Shown piece by piece: positions 1 through 8,611 of a stretch of 64,000 nt of DNA (positions within the stretch are counted from its first letter, which is position 1; each line of letters opens with the position of its first letter). The stretch lies in assembly GCF_016918075.2 (NCBI RefSeq), contig NZ_JAERPS020000005.1:369902-433901 (forward strand), in the 5' to 3' direction. Under the pieces are notes generated by a model. The model saw nothing but the letters and a program-made list of their open reading frames with translations, did no database searches and was not told where the DNA came from. This DNA is from Rheinheimera maricola. GTDB lineage: Bacteria > Pseudomonadota > Gammaproteobacteria > Enterobacterales > Alteromonadaceae. Both the position numbers and the translations under genes were made by a program.

Positions 1-857
1 CACTGTTGGGACTGGAAAGCAAAACAATTAGTGCACAGAGTAAAATATGGGATCCCGGATTTTATTTGCTGCCAAATAGTGACCACCGCTTTCGCGATCA
101 CTTACGCTGGGGCCATGGTTGGGTAGACGTTTACACTGCGGTAATTAAAAGCTGCGATACGTTTTTTTATGATTTGGGGATTAAGCTGGGTATAGACCGC
201 ATTGCCGACTATATGACGAAAATGGGTTTTGGCGAACGCACCGGCATCGACATCCTGGAAGAAAGCAGTGCCAATATGCCTTCACGCGGTTGGAAACGCG
301 CCCGTCACAACCAACCCTGGTATCCGGGTGATACGGTACCACTGAGCATCGGCCAGAGTTACTGGACCACTACGCCGTTACAGCTGGCAGTGGCCACCAC
401 ACCGCTGCTGAATAAAGGTATGTTGGCAACACCACATTTAGTTACCGCCTTTGGTACCACTGAGTCCATTACGCCGAACGACATTAGCCTCAGGCCGGCA
501 CTACAGGTTGTTGATGAGAATAGCTTTGCCGTGGTTATGGATACCATGCATCAAACGGTAAGTACCATCCAGGGCACCGCGCATAAAGCTTTTATCGGCG
601 CCAGCTATAGTTCAGCCGGCAAAACCGGTACCGCCCAGCTTGTCAGTATCGCCCAGGACGCCAAATATGATGCCGAGTCGCTGGATGAACGCCAGCGGGA
701 TAATGCCATGTACCTGGGCTACGCGCCTGCTGAAAACCCCAGTATTGTTATTGTGGTCGCGTTGGAAAATGCCGGCGGCGGCGGTAGTAATGCCGCGCCT
801 ATTGCACGCCAGATTATGGACTATTATTTTACCGCCGGAGTAAATCGCGATGAATGA
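1..857 (+). CDS. mrdA: Penicillin-binding protein 2 (C-terminal part, cut by window start)
   Basis: This is the transpeptidase that cross-links peptidoglycan during rod-shaped elongation, acting on the periplasmic face with RodA. The frame is open to base 1, so the real start and the catalytic SxxK lie outside the window; only about 284 C-terminal residues are visible. The SxN-equivalent (SCD, in KSCDTFFYDLG), the PWYPGDTV stretch and the KTG triad motif (AGKTGTAQ) are all present and identify PBP2 rather than PBP3. It overlaps the next gene, rodA, by 8 bases, which suggests translational coupling of the synthase pair. No oddity is seen in the visible portion. Confidence 0.95.
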   Translation, partial: LLGLESKTISAQSKIWDPGFYLLPNSDHRFRDHLRWGHGWVDVYTAVIKSCDTFFYDLGIKLGIDRIADYMTKMGFGERTGIDILEESSANMPSRGWKRARHNQPWYPGDTVPLSIGQSYWTTTPLQLAVATTPLLNKGMLATPHLVTAFGTTESITPNDISLRPALQVVDENSFAVVMDTMHQTVSTIQGTAHKAFIGASYSSAGKTGTAQLVSIAQDAKYDAESLDERQRDNAMYLGYAPAENPSIVIVVALENAGGGGSNAAPIARQIMDYYFTAGVNRDE

Positions 858-1968
858 TCAGTTTACCGGCAACGCCCGCAGTAGCAGGCTGGAAATGTTT
901 CATATTGATACCCCATTACTACTGGGCCTACTGACACTCATCGGTTTTGGCTTAATGGTACTGTATAGTGCTACCGGCCAGGATATTCAGATGATGGAGC
1001 GGCAAATCATCCGCCTGGGTGTCGCACTGGCTGTTATGATAGTGTTTGCACAGATAAAGCCGCAAACATTAAAACGCTGGTCGTTGCCGCTGTTTATTGT
1101 CGGCATTGGTTTGCTGGTGGCCGTATTATTGGTGGGGCATGTTGGCAAAGGCGCGCAGCGCTGGCTCGATTTGGGTTTTATGAAGTTCCAACCATCTGAA
1201 GTGATGAAACTAGCCGTACCAATGGCTGTAGCCTGGTTTATTTCGTCGCATAGTTTACCACCGCGGTTATGGCACCTGATCATGGGCTTTATGATGTGCG
1301 TGATCCCAACGCTGCTGATTGCCAAACAGCCAGATCTGGGCACATCCATTTTAATCGCCACAGCCGGCGTCTTTGTGTTGTTTTTATCCGGTATGAGCTG
1401 GCGCATTATTGCCGCCGTGGCCGGGTTAATATCAGCATTTTTACCGGTACTATGGTTATTTTTAATGCGCGACTATCAACGCCAGCGTGTACTAACGTTT
1501 TTAGATCCTGAAAGTGACCCACTAGGCTCTGGCTATCATATTATTCAATCAAAAATCGCTATTGGTTCTGGTGGTCTTGATGGCAAAGGTTATTTGCAAG
1601 GCACCCAGTCGCAACTGGAATTTTTACCAGAGCGCCATACCGATTTTATTTTTGCAGTGTTAAGTGAAGAATTCGGTATGTTGGGGGTTTTGGCATTACT
1701 GGCGATTTATCTGTTTATTATTGGCCGCTGCTTAATTATCTCCAGCCGGGCCCAAGATAACTACAGCAAACTGGTCGCCGGCAGTTTTACCCTAACATTC
1801 TTTGTCTACGTCTTTGTTAACATCGGTATGGTGTCCGGCTTGTTACCTGTAGTGGGTGTGCCGTTACCCCTAGTTAGTTTTGGCGGCACATCAATGGTGA
1901 CATTAATGGCCGCATTTGGTGTAATTATGTCTGTGGGTACTCATAAACGTATGTTGGCGGCGCCATGA
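850..1968 (+). CDS. rodA: Rod-shape-determining glycosyltransferase RodA
   Basis: RodA is the SEDS-family peptidoglycan polymerase of the elongasome and partner of PBP2. The 372-residue product is almost entirely hydrophobic, with about ten membrane segments, and carries SEDS hallmarks: an FQPSE motif after the WLDLG stretch, AKQPDLGTS in the middle, and PLPLVSFGGTS near the C-terminus. Length matches the family. Its ATG lies inside the end of mrdA, and its TGA overlaps the ATG of rlpA as ATGA, so mrdA-rodA-rlpA read as one operon, as in E. coli. Confidence 0.97.
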   Translation: MNDQFTGNARSSRLEMFHIDTPLLLGLLTLIGFGLMVLYSATGQDIQMMERQIIRLGVALAVMIVFAQIKPQTLKRWSLPLFIVGIGLLVAVLLVGHVGKGAQRWLDLGFMKFQPSEVMKLAVPMAVAWFISSHSLPPRLWHLIMGFMMCVIPTLLIAKQPDLGTSILIATAGVFVLFLSGMSWRIIAAVAGLISAFLPVLWLFLMRDYQRQRVLTFLDPESDPLGSGYHIIQSKIAIGSGGLDGKGYLQGTQSQLEFLPERHTDFIFAVLSEEFGMLGVLALLAIYLFIIGRCLIISSRAQDNYSKLVAGSFTLTFFVYVFVNIGMVSGLLPVVGVPLPLVSFGGTSMVTLMAAFGVIMSVGTHKRMLAAP

Positions 1969-2771
1969 TAAAACACTGCATCATCTTAATCGTTATCAGT
2001 ACCGTGTTGAGTGCCTGTAGTAACAGACAGAGCGCGCATAACACGTCGCGGCCCAATGCCGGCCGTTATCAGCAACAGCAAGATAGTATACCGCCCCGCC
2101 TGCCTACGTTACTCGAAATGACTGACCCTGCACCGCAAGCCGAACCATTGAGCCCGGGCGGCAACAAACCCTATACGTTATTTGGCAACCATTACACACC
2201 GTTGGTACAAACTACTTTGCATCAGGAAGTAGGTATTGCCTCCTGGTACGGTAACAAGTTCCATGGTCATCTGACGTCCAATGGCGAAACCTATAATATG
2301 TTTGCCATGAGCGCAGCGCATAAAACCCTGCCGCTGCCCTCTTATGTGCGGGTAACCAATTTGGATAACAACAAAACCGCAATAGTGCGGGTAAACGATC
2401 GCGGCCCATTTCATCGTGACCGTATTATCGATTTATCCTATTCTGCCGCACATAAATTAGACATGCTGCAACAAGGTACAGCGAGAGTTCAGCTCGAACT
2501 GTTACAATCGCCGGCGATGTACGCCGCGACAGGCAATGTCAGCTGTTTTATTCAGGTTTTAGCCAGTACTGATAGCCAAAGACTGAACCAACTGCAGCGA
2601 CAATTGCACAGTGAACGGGCGCTACCTAGTGAAATTCAGCCCGGCAGCGGAATTTTTCGCTTATTGGTCGGTCCTACTGCCAGTAAGCAACAAGCGCAGC
2701 AGTGGCTGCAACAATTAAAGGCCGGGCCTTTCCCGGATGCGTATTTTTTTGATAGCCGTCAGTGTAGCTGA
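1965..2771 (+). CDS. rlpA: Septal ring lytic transglycosylase lipoprotein RlpA
   Basis: RlpA is an outer-membrane lipoprotein; characterised homologues cleave naked (stem-less) glycan strands. A short signal peptide ends in the lipobox LSAC (about residues 14-17). Residues about 87-180 form the double-psi beta-barrel domain (GIASWYGNKFHG, then VNDRGPF with the catalytic Asp), and residues about 190-266 look like a C-terminal SPOR domain that binds denuded peptidoglycan. The 268-residue length is shorter than E. coli RlpA. The start overlaps the rodA stop by 4 bases. Transglycosylase activity is inferred from the family. Confidence 0.93.
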   Translation: MIKHCIILIVISTVLSACSNRQSAHNTSRPNAGRYQQQQDSIPPRLPTLLEMTDPAPQAEPLSPGGNKPYTLFGNHYTPLVQTTLHQEVGIASWYGNKFHGHLTSNGETYNMFAMSAAHKTLPLPSYVRVTNLDNNKTAIVRVNDRGPFHRDRIIDLSYSAAHKLDMLQQGTARVQLELLQSPAMYAATGNVSCFIQVLASTDSQRLNQLQRQLHSERALPSEIQPGSGIFRLLVGPTASKQQAQQWLQQLKAGPFPDAYFFDSRQCS

Positions 2772-2808
2772 CATCAAACTCACTATAACGATTAAAAGAA
2801 CAGGTCTC

Positions 2809-3966
2809 ATGAATAGTTATTGTCATATTTTTGCCGTCGCCGCCGTGTCCTTTGCCAGCATTAGTTTATCTGCCGTTGCGCAAACTGTGACCCCACAACC
2901 GCCAGAAGTTGCTGCCAAGGGTCATATTCTAGTCGATTTTGACACCGGCAAAGTTATCGCAGAGCAAAATGCAGATATGTCGCTGGCGCCTGCCAGCTTA
3001 ACCAAAATGATGACCAGTTATGTTATCGGTACTGAGCTAAAAAACGGCAATATTACCAACGCAGACATGGTAACCATTAGCGAAAATGCCTGGGCAAAAA
3101 ACTTTCCGGGGTCTTCGCTTATGTTCATTGAGGTGGGCACTAAGGTATCAGTCGCTGACTTAAATAAAGGTATTATTATTCAGTCCGGTAACGATGCCTG
3201 TGTTGCCATGGCAGAACATATTGCCGGCAGTGAAAGTGCATTCGTCGATCTGATGAATGCTCACGCTCAACGCCTGGGTATGCACAGTAGCCGGTTTGGT
3301 AACAGCCATGGCTTACCTAGTGCAGAAAACTATTCCACACCGCGCGATATGGCTATTTTATCAGCGGCTCTGATCCGTGATGTGCCAGAAGAGTACGCGC
3401 TGTATGCCGAAAAAGAATTCAGCTATAACAATATCAAGCAATACAACCGCAACTCCTTATTATGGGACCGCAGCCTTGAAGTCGACGGCATTAAAACTGG
3501 CCATACTGATGAAGCAGGATTTAGTTTAATTACCTCTGCAACCCGTGATGGCATGCGCCTGATTTCCGTCGTGATGGGCACTAACAGCGAAAGGGCGCGA
3601 CAAACAGAAAACAAAAAACTGTTAACTTATGGCTTTCGTTTCTTTGAAACCCTTGCGCCCTATCCGGCCGGAGAGCAGTTTGCTGAGCAACGCATTTGGC
3701 AAGGTGAAAAAGAAAACGTTCTGTTAGGTATCTTGCAGTCAGTGCAAGTTACCATCCCACGTGGACAGCGCAAAAACCTGCAAGCTGATTTCACCTTGGA
3801 TCAGCAACTCATCGCCCCCATTACTAAGGGCCAACAAGTTGGTAATGTGTATTTGAAACTTAACGGTGAAGACATAGCAACTTACCCACTAGTGGCATTG
3901 GAAGATGTCGCTGAGGGCGGCTTTTTTAGCCGAATGATTGACTATATTAAGATGCAGTTTCTTTAA
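2809..3966 (+). CDS. dacA: D-alanyl-D-alanine carboxypeptidase (PBP5/6 type)
   Basis: This enzyme trims the terminal D-Ala from pentapeptide stems in the periplasm. The S11 peptidase motifs are SLTK (active-site Ser), SGN, and KTG (IKTGHTDEAG). A signal peptide ends near AVAQ, and the C-terminus (SRMIDYIKMQFL) is the amphipathic membrane anchor typical of PBP5. The open frame extends up to 2737 inside rlpA, but I take the ATG at 2809 because it gives a normal signal peptide and a 385-residue protein with an AGG-containing site just upstream. It closes the mrdA-rodA-rlpA-dacA group and is followed by an intrinsic terminator. Confidence 0.96.
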   Translation: MNSYCHIFAVAAVSFASISLSAVAQTVTPQPPEVAAKGHILVDFDTGKVIAEQNADMSLAPASLTKMMTSYVIGTELKNGNITNADMVTISENAWAKNFPGSSLMFIEVGTKVSVADLNKGIIIQSGNDACVAMAEHIAGSESAFVDLMNAHAQRLGMHSSRFGNSHGLPSAENYSTPRDMAILSAALIRDVPEEYALYAEKEFSYNNIKQYNRNSLLWDRSLEVDGIKTGHTDEAGFSLITSATRDGMRLISVVMGTNSERARQTENKKLLTYGFRFFETLAPYPAGEQFAEQRIWQGEKENVLLGILQSVQVTIPRGQRKNLQADFTLDQQLIAPITKGQQVGNVYLKLNGEDIATYPLVALEDVAEGGFFSRMIDYIKMQFL

Positions 3967-3995
3967 TCTGCCCCGTTAATGCATTTTAATAACGT

Positions 3996-4022
3996 AGTCC
4001 CGGTATTGGCCGGGACTTTTTG
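3996..4022 (+). terminator. Intrinsic terminator after dacA
   Basis: The 8-bp stem AGTCCCGG/CCGGGACT with a 6-base loop is followed directly by a T run. It begins about 30 bases after the dacA stop, so it most likely ends the cell-wall operon before ybeD-lipB-lipA. Confidence 0.9.
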
Positions 4023-4077
4023 TTACAATTAGCCCAGTTTAACCAGGTACAGCCTGCAGTGTAATAGTGAGATCGAG

Positions 4078-4359
4078 ATGGCAACTGAAGTAAAAAATAC
4101 CAAATTCGATGAATATCTGGAATTCCCATGCCAGTTTAGTTTTAAAGTGCTTGGTCTGGCGCATGACGCCCTGGTTGATCAGGTTATGGCGGTAGTACGC
4201 CAACATAGCGATGCCGGCGACTATAGTCCCGCGGTGAAGCCCAGCAGTAAAGGTAATTACCATGCGGTTTCAGTGAGTGTTACCGTGACCAGCAAGCAAC
4301 ATATTGAACTGCTGTACACCGAGCTTGGCAAAATTGAGCTGGTGCGTTACGTACTCTGA
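4078..4359 (+). CDS. ybeD: DUF493 family protein YbeD
   Basis: A 93-residue soluble protein of the DUF493/YbeD family, which has an ACT-like ferredoxin fold in the E. coli structure. It has no demonstrated enzymatic function; a regulatory role near lipoate biosynthesis has been proposed because of its fixed position. Here it sits between dacA and lipB exactly as in E. coli. The visible signature is the N-terminal [16 protein letters not shown] stretch and a C-terminal [11 protein letters not shown] segment. The start ATG is preceded by a GAG-containing site. There is no signal peptide. Confidence 0.92.
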   Translation: MATEVKNTKFDEYLEFPCQFSFKVLGLAHDALVDQVMAVVRQHSDAGDYSPAVKPSSKGNYHAVSVSVTVTSKQHIELLYTELGKIELVRYVL

Positions 4360-4408
4360 GGTAGTACCACCAGCTTAGCCATTCGTATTCAGTGTAAAGG
4401 GCGGTATA

Positions 4409-5107
4409 ATGCACAGCGTTTCAAACCAGGACAGCGAACAGACTCCGGCTATTACGCAACGCTTGATAATTCGCGAGCTAGCCACACAGGATTACACCAG
4501 TGTATGGCACGCTATGCAGCAATTTACCGATCAGCGCAACGACAGCACACCAGATCAACTGTGGTTGCTGGAGCACCAACCGGTATTTACCCAAGGTCAA
4601 GCCGGCAAGGAAGAGCACCTGTTGTTTCCGGGCGACATTCCAGTGGTAAAGGTCGATCGTGGTGGCCAGGTAACCTATCATGGCCCGGGCCAGCTGATGG
4701 TGTATGTACTGCTGGATTTAAAACGCCGCAATCTGGGCGTGCGCCAACTGGTCACCATGCTGGAGCAGGTATTAATCCAATTGCTAAGCCCCTACGGCAT
4801 TAACGCTTACGCCAAACCCGATGCGCCGGGTGTTTATGTTGATGGCGCCAAAATCGCGTCTTTGGGGCTGCGGGTACGCAAAGGTTGCACCTTTCATGGC
4901 CTGGCACTAAATGTAGATATGGATTTAAGCCCGTTTTCGCGTATTAACCCCTGTGGTTATGCCGGTATGCAAATGGTTCAATGTAAAGATTTAGGCGGCC
5001 CGCAGACTATTGTCGAGGCCAAAAAACGAATAGTGCAGTGTTTTTCGCAGCAATTGAATGCCGCGACACTGCAACACACTACAGGGTTAGATTGGCAAAA
5101 TGACTAA
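4409..5107 (+). CDS. lipB: Lipoyl(octanoyl) transferase LipB
   Basis: LipB moves octanoate from acyl carrier protein to the lipoyl domains of 2-oxoacid dehydrogenases and the glycine cleavage H protein. The 232-residue product has the family motifs [13 protein letters not shown], the GAKIASLG lysine region, [12 protein letters not shown], and the NPCGYAGM cysteine that carries the acyl-enzyme intermediate. It is cytoplasmic. An AAAGGG site precedes the ATG. Its end overlaps the lipA start by 8 bases, so the two steps of lipoate synthesis are translationally coupled. Confidence 0.97.
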   Translation: MHSVSNQDSEQTPAITQRLIIRELATQDYTSVWHAMQQFTDQRNDSTPDQLWLLEHQPVFTQGQAGKEEHLLFPGDIPVVKVDRGGQVTYHGPGQLMVYVLLDLKRRNLGVRQLVTMLEQVLIQLLSPYGINAYAKPDAPGVYVDGAKIASLGLRVRKGCTFHGLALNVDMDLSPFSRINPCGYAGMQMVQCKDLGGPQTIVEAKKRIVQCFSQQLNAATLQHTTGLDWQND

Positions 5108-6065
5108 AACTGCACGTATGGAACCTGGCGTTAAATTGCGTGACGCAGAGAAAATGGCGTTAATTCCGGTTAAAGTATTGCCGACTGAGCCGGAACAAAT
5201 GCTGCGTAAGCCAGAGTGGTTGAAAATTAAACTGCCAAAAAGCTCTGAGCGCATTGACCAGATAAAAGGCGCGCTGCGCAAGCATGGCCTGCACTCGGTA
5301 TGCGAAGAAGCCGCTTGCCCTAACCTGACTGAATGCTTTAATCACGGCACTGCCACCTTTATGATTTTGGGCGCTATTTGTACCAGACGCTGCCCGTTTT
5401 GTGATGTCGCCCACGGCCGGCCTTTGCCACCAAGCGCAGAAGAACCAGAAAAGCTGGCTCTGACGATTCGTGATATGAAGTTAAAATATGTAGTGATCAC
5501 CTCGGTTGACCGTGACGATTTACGCGACGGCGGTGCGCAACATTTTGCTGATTGCATCAGCGAAATTCGCAAGCATAACCCCAGCATAAAAATTGAAGTG
5601 CTGGTACCAGACTTCCGTGGTCGCATGGATACGGCGTTGGATATTCTGACACAAACACCACCAGACGTGTTTAACCATAACCTGGAAACCGCACCACGCC
5701 TGTACAAACTGGCACGGCCAGGCGCCGACTATAAATGGTCACTACAACTGTTACAACGCTATAAAGCGGCACACCCGGAAGTAGCCACCAAATCGGGTTT
5801 AATGGTCGGTCTGGGTGAAACCACCGAAGAGCTGATTGAGGTGTTAAAAGACTTACGCGCGCATGACGTCGATATGCTGACCGTCGGCCAGTACCTGCAA
5901 CCAAGTAAGCACCACTTGCCGGTAAAACGTTATATGCCACCGGCCGAGTTCGACGAGATTAAACGCATCGCCTACGAGCTAGGCTTTAAACACGTCGCCA
6001 GCGGCCCTTTTGTGCGCTCAAGCTACCATGCCGACCGTCAGGCCGCCGGTGAGGATATTAGCTGA
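5100..6065 (+). CDS. lipA: Lipoyl synthase LipA
   Basis: A radical-SAM enzyme that inserts two sulphur atoms into protein-bound octanoate. Two iron-sulphur sites are visible in the 321-residue protein: the auxiliary cluster ligands in [12 protein letters not shown] and the radical-SAM CxxxCxxC in [10 protein letters not shown]. The later [10 protein letters not shown] and [10 protein letters not shown] stretches and a late arginine-serine pair (VRSSYHA), which supplies the extra serine ligand, are also typical. It follows lipB with an 8-base overlap. No obvious terminator follows; a GC-rich hairpin at 6084-6099 has no T run. Confidence 0.98.
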   Translation: MTKTARMEPGVKLRDAEKMALIPVKVLPTEPEQMLRKPEWLKIKLPKSSERIDQIKGALRKHGLHSVCEEAACPNLTECFNHGTATFMILGAICTRRCPFCDVAHGRPLPPSAEEPEKLALTIRDMKLKYVVITSVDRDDLRDGGAQHFADCISEIRKHNPSIKIEVLVPDFRGRMDTALDILTQTPPDVFNHNLETAPRLYKLARPGADYKWSLQLLQRYKAAHPEVATKSGLMVGLGETTEELIEVLKDLRAHDVDMLTVGQYLQPSKHHLPVKRYMPPAEFDEIKRIAYELGFKHVASGPFVRSSYHADRQAAGEDIS

Positions 6066-6170
6066 AGGATAGTGTTAAATTAACCGGCCTTTGCGCCGGA
6101 ACAACAGTATTTGCCTGCTGTTATTTCCGGCAAAAGGCGCTATGCTTCTTACAATATTCTGGGGGACGCA

Positions 6171-6527
6171 ATGGAAAACAGACGATTTAGCCGGGTCAGC
6201 TTTAAAGGTAAAGCCCATGTAGAAATGAACAGCCACAGCTGTTCTACCGAAGTGCTGGATTTATCATTGCAAGGTGCTTTAATCAGAAAGCCCGCTGATT
6301 GGCCGCCGACGCTACCAAAACAAATGCAATTGCGTATTCAGCTAAACGATTTTCCGCTGGAACTGGAAATGCAGGTCAGTGTGGTACACACCTCAGATAG
6401 CTTGGTAGGTTTGCGCTGTGACAAAATTGACATCGATAGCGTGTCGCACTTGCGCCGCTTACTTGAATTAAACCTTGGCGATGCGGAGCTATTAAGCCGC
6501 GAGCTGTCTGAGCTTAGCGAGCACTAG
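6171..6527 (+). CDS. Small PilZ-domain protein (putative c-di-GMP receptor)
   Basis: A 118-residue stand-alone PilZ domain. The start (MENRRFSRVSF) holds the RxxxR half of the c-di-GMP binding signature (RRFSR), and the second half is represented by the LDLSLQGALI strand, close to the D/NxSxxG consensus. The ATG at 6171 has a strong GGGGG site 5 bases upstream; the open frame extends 20 codons further but without such a site. It lies after lipA in the same direction and converges on the 6514-7716 gene with a 14-base overlap. Its partner is unknown; several c-di-GMP enzymes are encoded at 42763-55575. Confidence 0.82.
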   Translation: MENRRFSRVSFKGKAHVEMNSHSCSTEVLDLSLQGALIRKPADWPPTLPKQMQLRIQLNDFPLELEMQVSVVHTSDSLVGLRCDKIDIDSVSHLRRLLELNLGDAELLSRELSELSEH

Positions 6528-7716
6528 CGCTATCTCCACCTAGTGCCAGCGCCTTGCTGGCATCAATATAGCCCCAGTCAGCCGCCAGCTGCATATGACG
6601 CTGCCACTGCGACCAGTTTTGTTGCTGCCGGGCCAGATAAGCAAAGTAATATTGCACCGGCATCAACCGTTCAGGTTGTTGCAAGATCTGCTGTGCTAAT
6701 GCAACGTATATAGGCGGAAGAGCCAGTTCATATGACCGCATCAGATTATTGTCATGGCTTATTCTATAGGCTTGCTGCGCTGTTTGCTGGCAGGTGTCTA
6801 CTGCAGTGAGGCTAATAGCGTCACCTGCTAATGCCCATCGCTGTTTATAACGTCGACTATCCTCGCCAATAATGACATTGGGGTAGATATGACCGGGTTG
6901 GCATAACTGCTGCGCAGCGGCATAAGACAGCTCATACTCATCAATAAAGCCCAGTACATGCATAAACTCATGCCGTAACAGTGCCAGGCTGGCATTGTCA
7001 GGCAATTGCAAGATGCCATTGTTATAGCTGGCTTTACCGCGCCCGGCTATAACCACTAACTGACTAAAAGTACCCTGCGCGACCAGACTATCCAGCATCT
7101 GGTATTGACACTGTAGCAACGTATCGCTTTGTTCCGTACACGCCAATACTGTGCTGTTTACTGTTGCCAGGGGTAAGAAGCATACCGGTAATTGGGCCAG
7201 CTGCTTATCGTTTTGCCATTGTTGTTGCAACTCTAACCAGCGCGTTACACCGCCCTGCTGACTGGCAACAGGCTGCAAAGTCAGCTTGCAACCCTGCGCA
7301 TGCTGATAACCCGGCTCTTGCTTGAATGGCTTGTCGGGCCACAAACCTAACTCTGCACGCTGTGTAAGGCTAACAGTCGATGCGCTAATATCACCGGCAG
7401 CTAATTGCTGCTGTAGCCACTGCGCGGTGGCCAAGCGCCCCTGTTGGCGCTGCTGTAGCTGCAATGCATGCGCCAATGCCTGACTATCACCCAACAATGC
7501 CGCCTGACGGAACCAGTACAACGCCGCATCATACTCAGTATTAGCCAGACGCATGCTGGCTAGCTGACTCGCTGCTACCGCATCTGTTTGCGCGAGCTTT
7601 ATCAGCCCCGCTTCTGACTCACCCGCTGGTTGGCAAGCGCTAAGTAATATAAATGCAAAAAAGCCAGCAAGCCGGCTTTTAATATTAGGGAGATAGCGGT
7701 AATTACGGCTCGTCAT
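6514..7716 (-). CDS. Lipoprotein with SEL1/TPR-like repeats and a metzincin-like zinc motif
   Basis: I do not recognise this as a named protein. From the ATG at 7716 it is 400 residues: a signal peptide with lipobox LSAC (Cys about 28), an alpha-helical SEL1-like unit near residues 60-90 (ALYWFRQAALLGD), a middle domain, and another SEL1-like unit near the C-terminus. At residues 249-261 it carries HEFMHVLGFIDEY, which fits HExxHxxGxxD, the extended zinc signature of metzincin proteases with Asp as third ligand. An envelope metallopeptidase is therefore plausible but unproven. The alternative start, a GTG at 7740, adds 8 residues. It follows nlpI with a 14-base overlap. Confidence 0.7.
   Translation of the reverse strand: MTSRNYRYLPNIKSRLAGFFAFILLSACQPAGESEAGLIKLAQTDAVAASQLASMRLANTEYDAALYWFRQAALLGDSQALAHALQLQQRQQGRLATAQWLQQQLAAGDISASTVSLTQRAELGLWPDKPFKQEPGYQHAQGCKLTLQPVASQQGGVTRWLELQQQWQNDKQLAQLPVCFLPLATVNSTVLACTEQSDTLLQCQYQMLDSLVAQGTFSQLVVIAGRGKASYNNGILQLPDNASLALLRHEFMHVLGFIDEYELSYAAAQQLCQPGHIYPNVIIGEDSRRYKQRWALAGDAISLTAVDTCQQTAQQAYRISHDNNLMRSYELALPPIYVALAQQILQQPERLMPVQYYFAYLARQQQNWSQWQRHMQLAADWGYIDASKALALGGDSASAR
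7657..7681 (-). terminator. Terminator-like hairpin inside the lipoprotein coding region
   Basis: On the minus strand AAAAGCC...GGCTTTTTT encloses a GC-rich inner stem with one mismatch and ends in six T residues. It lies about 20 bases after the nlpI stop but within the signal-peptide codons of the downstream lipoprotein gene, so it could terminate much of the pnp-nlpI transcript while encoding protein. Confidence 0.5.
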
Positions 7717-8611
7717 ATTGCTCTGTTGAGGTAACGTCACCGCGTAAACGCGCCATTTCTAATCGCGCGTAGCGATGCTCAACAAACTCAAACACATTTG
7801 TCGCCAACACCTGCTTATAATAACTTAGCGCCTGCTCAGGTTGTTGCTGCCGCTCATGCCACTTTGCCAGGTAAAAATACACTTCACACAACCGCTCTGC
7901 CAGTAACTGCTGGCTGGACATGTCTTGCACTACAGAATTTAGCAGTGCCTGCTCGGTGATATTCCCGGCAAGAAAGTTGACAATATTACTCGACCATTCT
8001 GCAGGATCTAACTGGGCCAAGTGTTGCTGCAATTGCTGCTGAGCTAGCTCTGTTGACAACTCGCTTTGGGCTAAATATAACCAAATCACTCGATAGGCGT
8101 CGGTTGGCTTTAACGCCAAAAACTGTTCAAAATCGCCAATAGCCAGCTCGCTCTTGCCAGCATAATACAACGCTATACCGCGATTAAGAAAAGCAAACTC
8201 GTGCTCTGGAGCTAATTCTAACGCCGAGTCGAACGCTTCGTAGGCAGCAGCAAATTCGCCATTCACCGTATGGTGAATACCGACAAAGTTATAGGCATCG
8301 GCCATATCTGGTTTTAAACGTAAAGCGCGTAAAAAATCCAGCCGAGCCAAAGTGCGTAAACCCACACTGTCATACATTACGCCACGGTCATAATACAGCT
8401 GAGCTGATTGCTCTTCTGATAATTCCGCACGATGTAAGATTTCAGTTAGCCTGGCGATCGCCAGCTCGGTACGGTAGGACACAGCCAATGGCTCTGGCGT
8501 CAGCCAGCCCGCCGTAGCCGATGGCTGTGAAGCACAGCCACCGATTAACAGCGCCAGCAGCGCCAAAGGCGCTGCGCGACGTAACAGCCTATCAGGCATT
8601 GGTTTCAGCAT
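7703..8611 (-). CDS. nlpI: Lipoprotein NlpI
   Basis: An outer-membrane lipoprotein with TPR repeats; in E. coli it is an adaptor for the Prc protease and for peptidoglycan endopeptidases such as MepS. The 302-residue protein has a signal peptide with lipobox IGGC and tandem TPRs (for example [27 protein letters not shown] in part, then [14 protein letters not shown]). It sits directly after pnp as in E. coli, overlapping the pnp end by 20 bases. The ATG at 8611 has an AGAG site; a second in-frame ATG at 8599 is possible. Confidence 0.92.
   Translation of the reverse strand: MLKPMPDRLLRRAAPLALLALLIGGCASQPSATAGWLTPEPLAVSYRTELAIARLTEILHRAELSEEQSAQLYYDRGVMYDSVGLRTLARLDFLRALRLKPDMADAYNFVGIHHTVNGEFAAAYEAFDSALELAPEHEFAFLNRGIALYYAGKSELAIGDFEQFLALKPTDAYRVIWLYLAQSELSTELAQQQLQQHLAQLDPAEWSSNIVNFLAGNITEQALLNSVVQDMSSQQLLAERLCEVYFYLAKWHERQQQPEQALSYYKQVLATNVFEFVEHRYARLEMARLRGDVTSTEQYDEP

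Noticed and set aside
6084..6099. Terminator after lipA
   Set aside because: CCGGC/GCCGG forms a short stem but lacks a T run.
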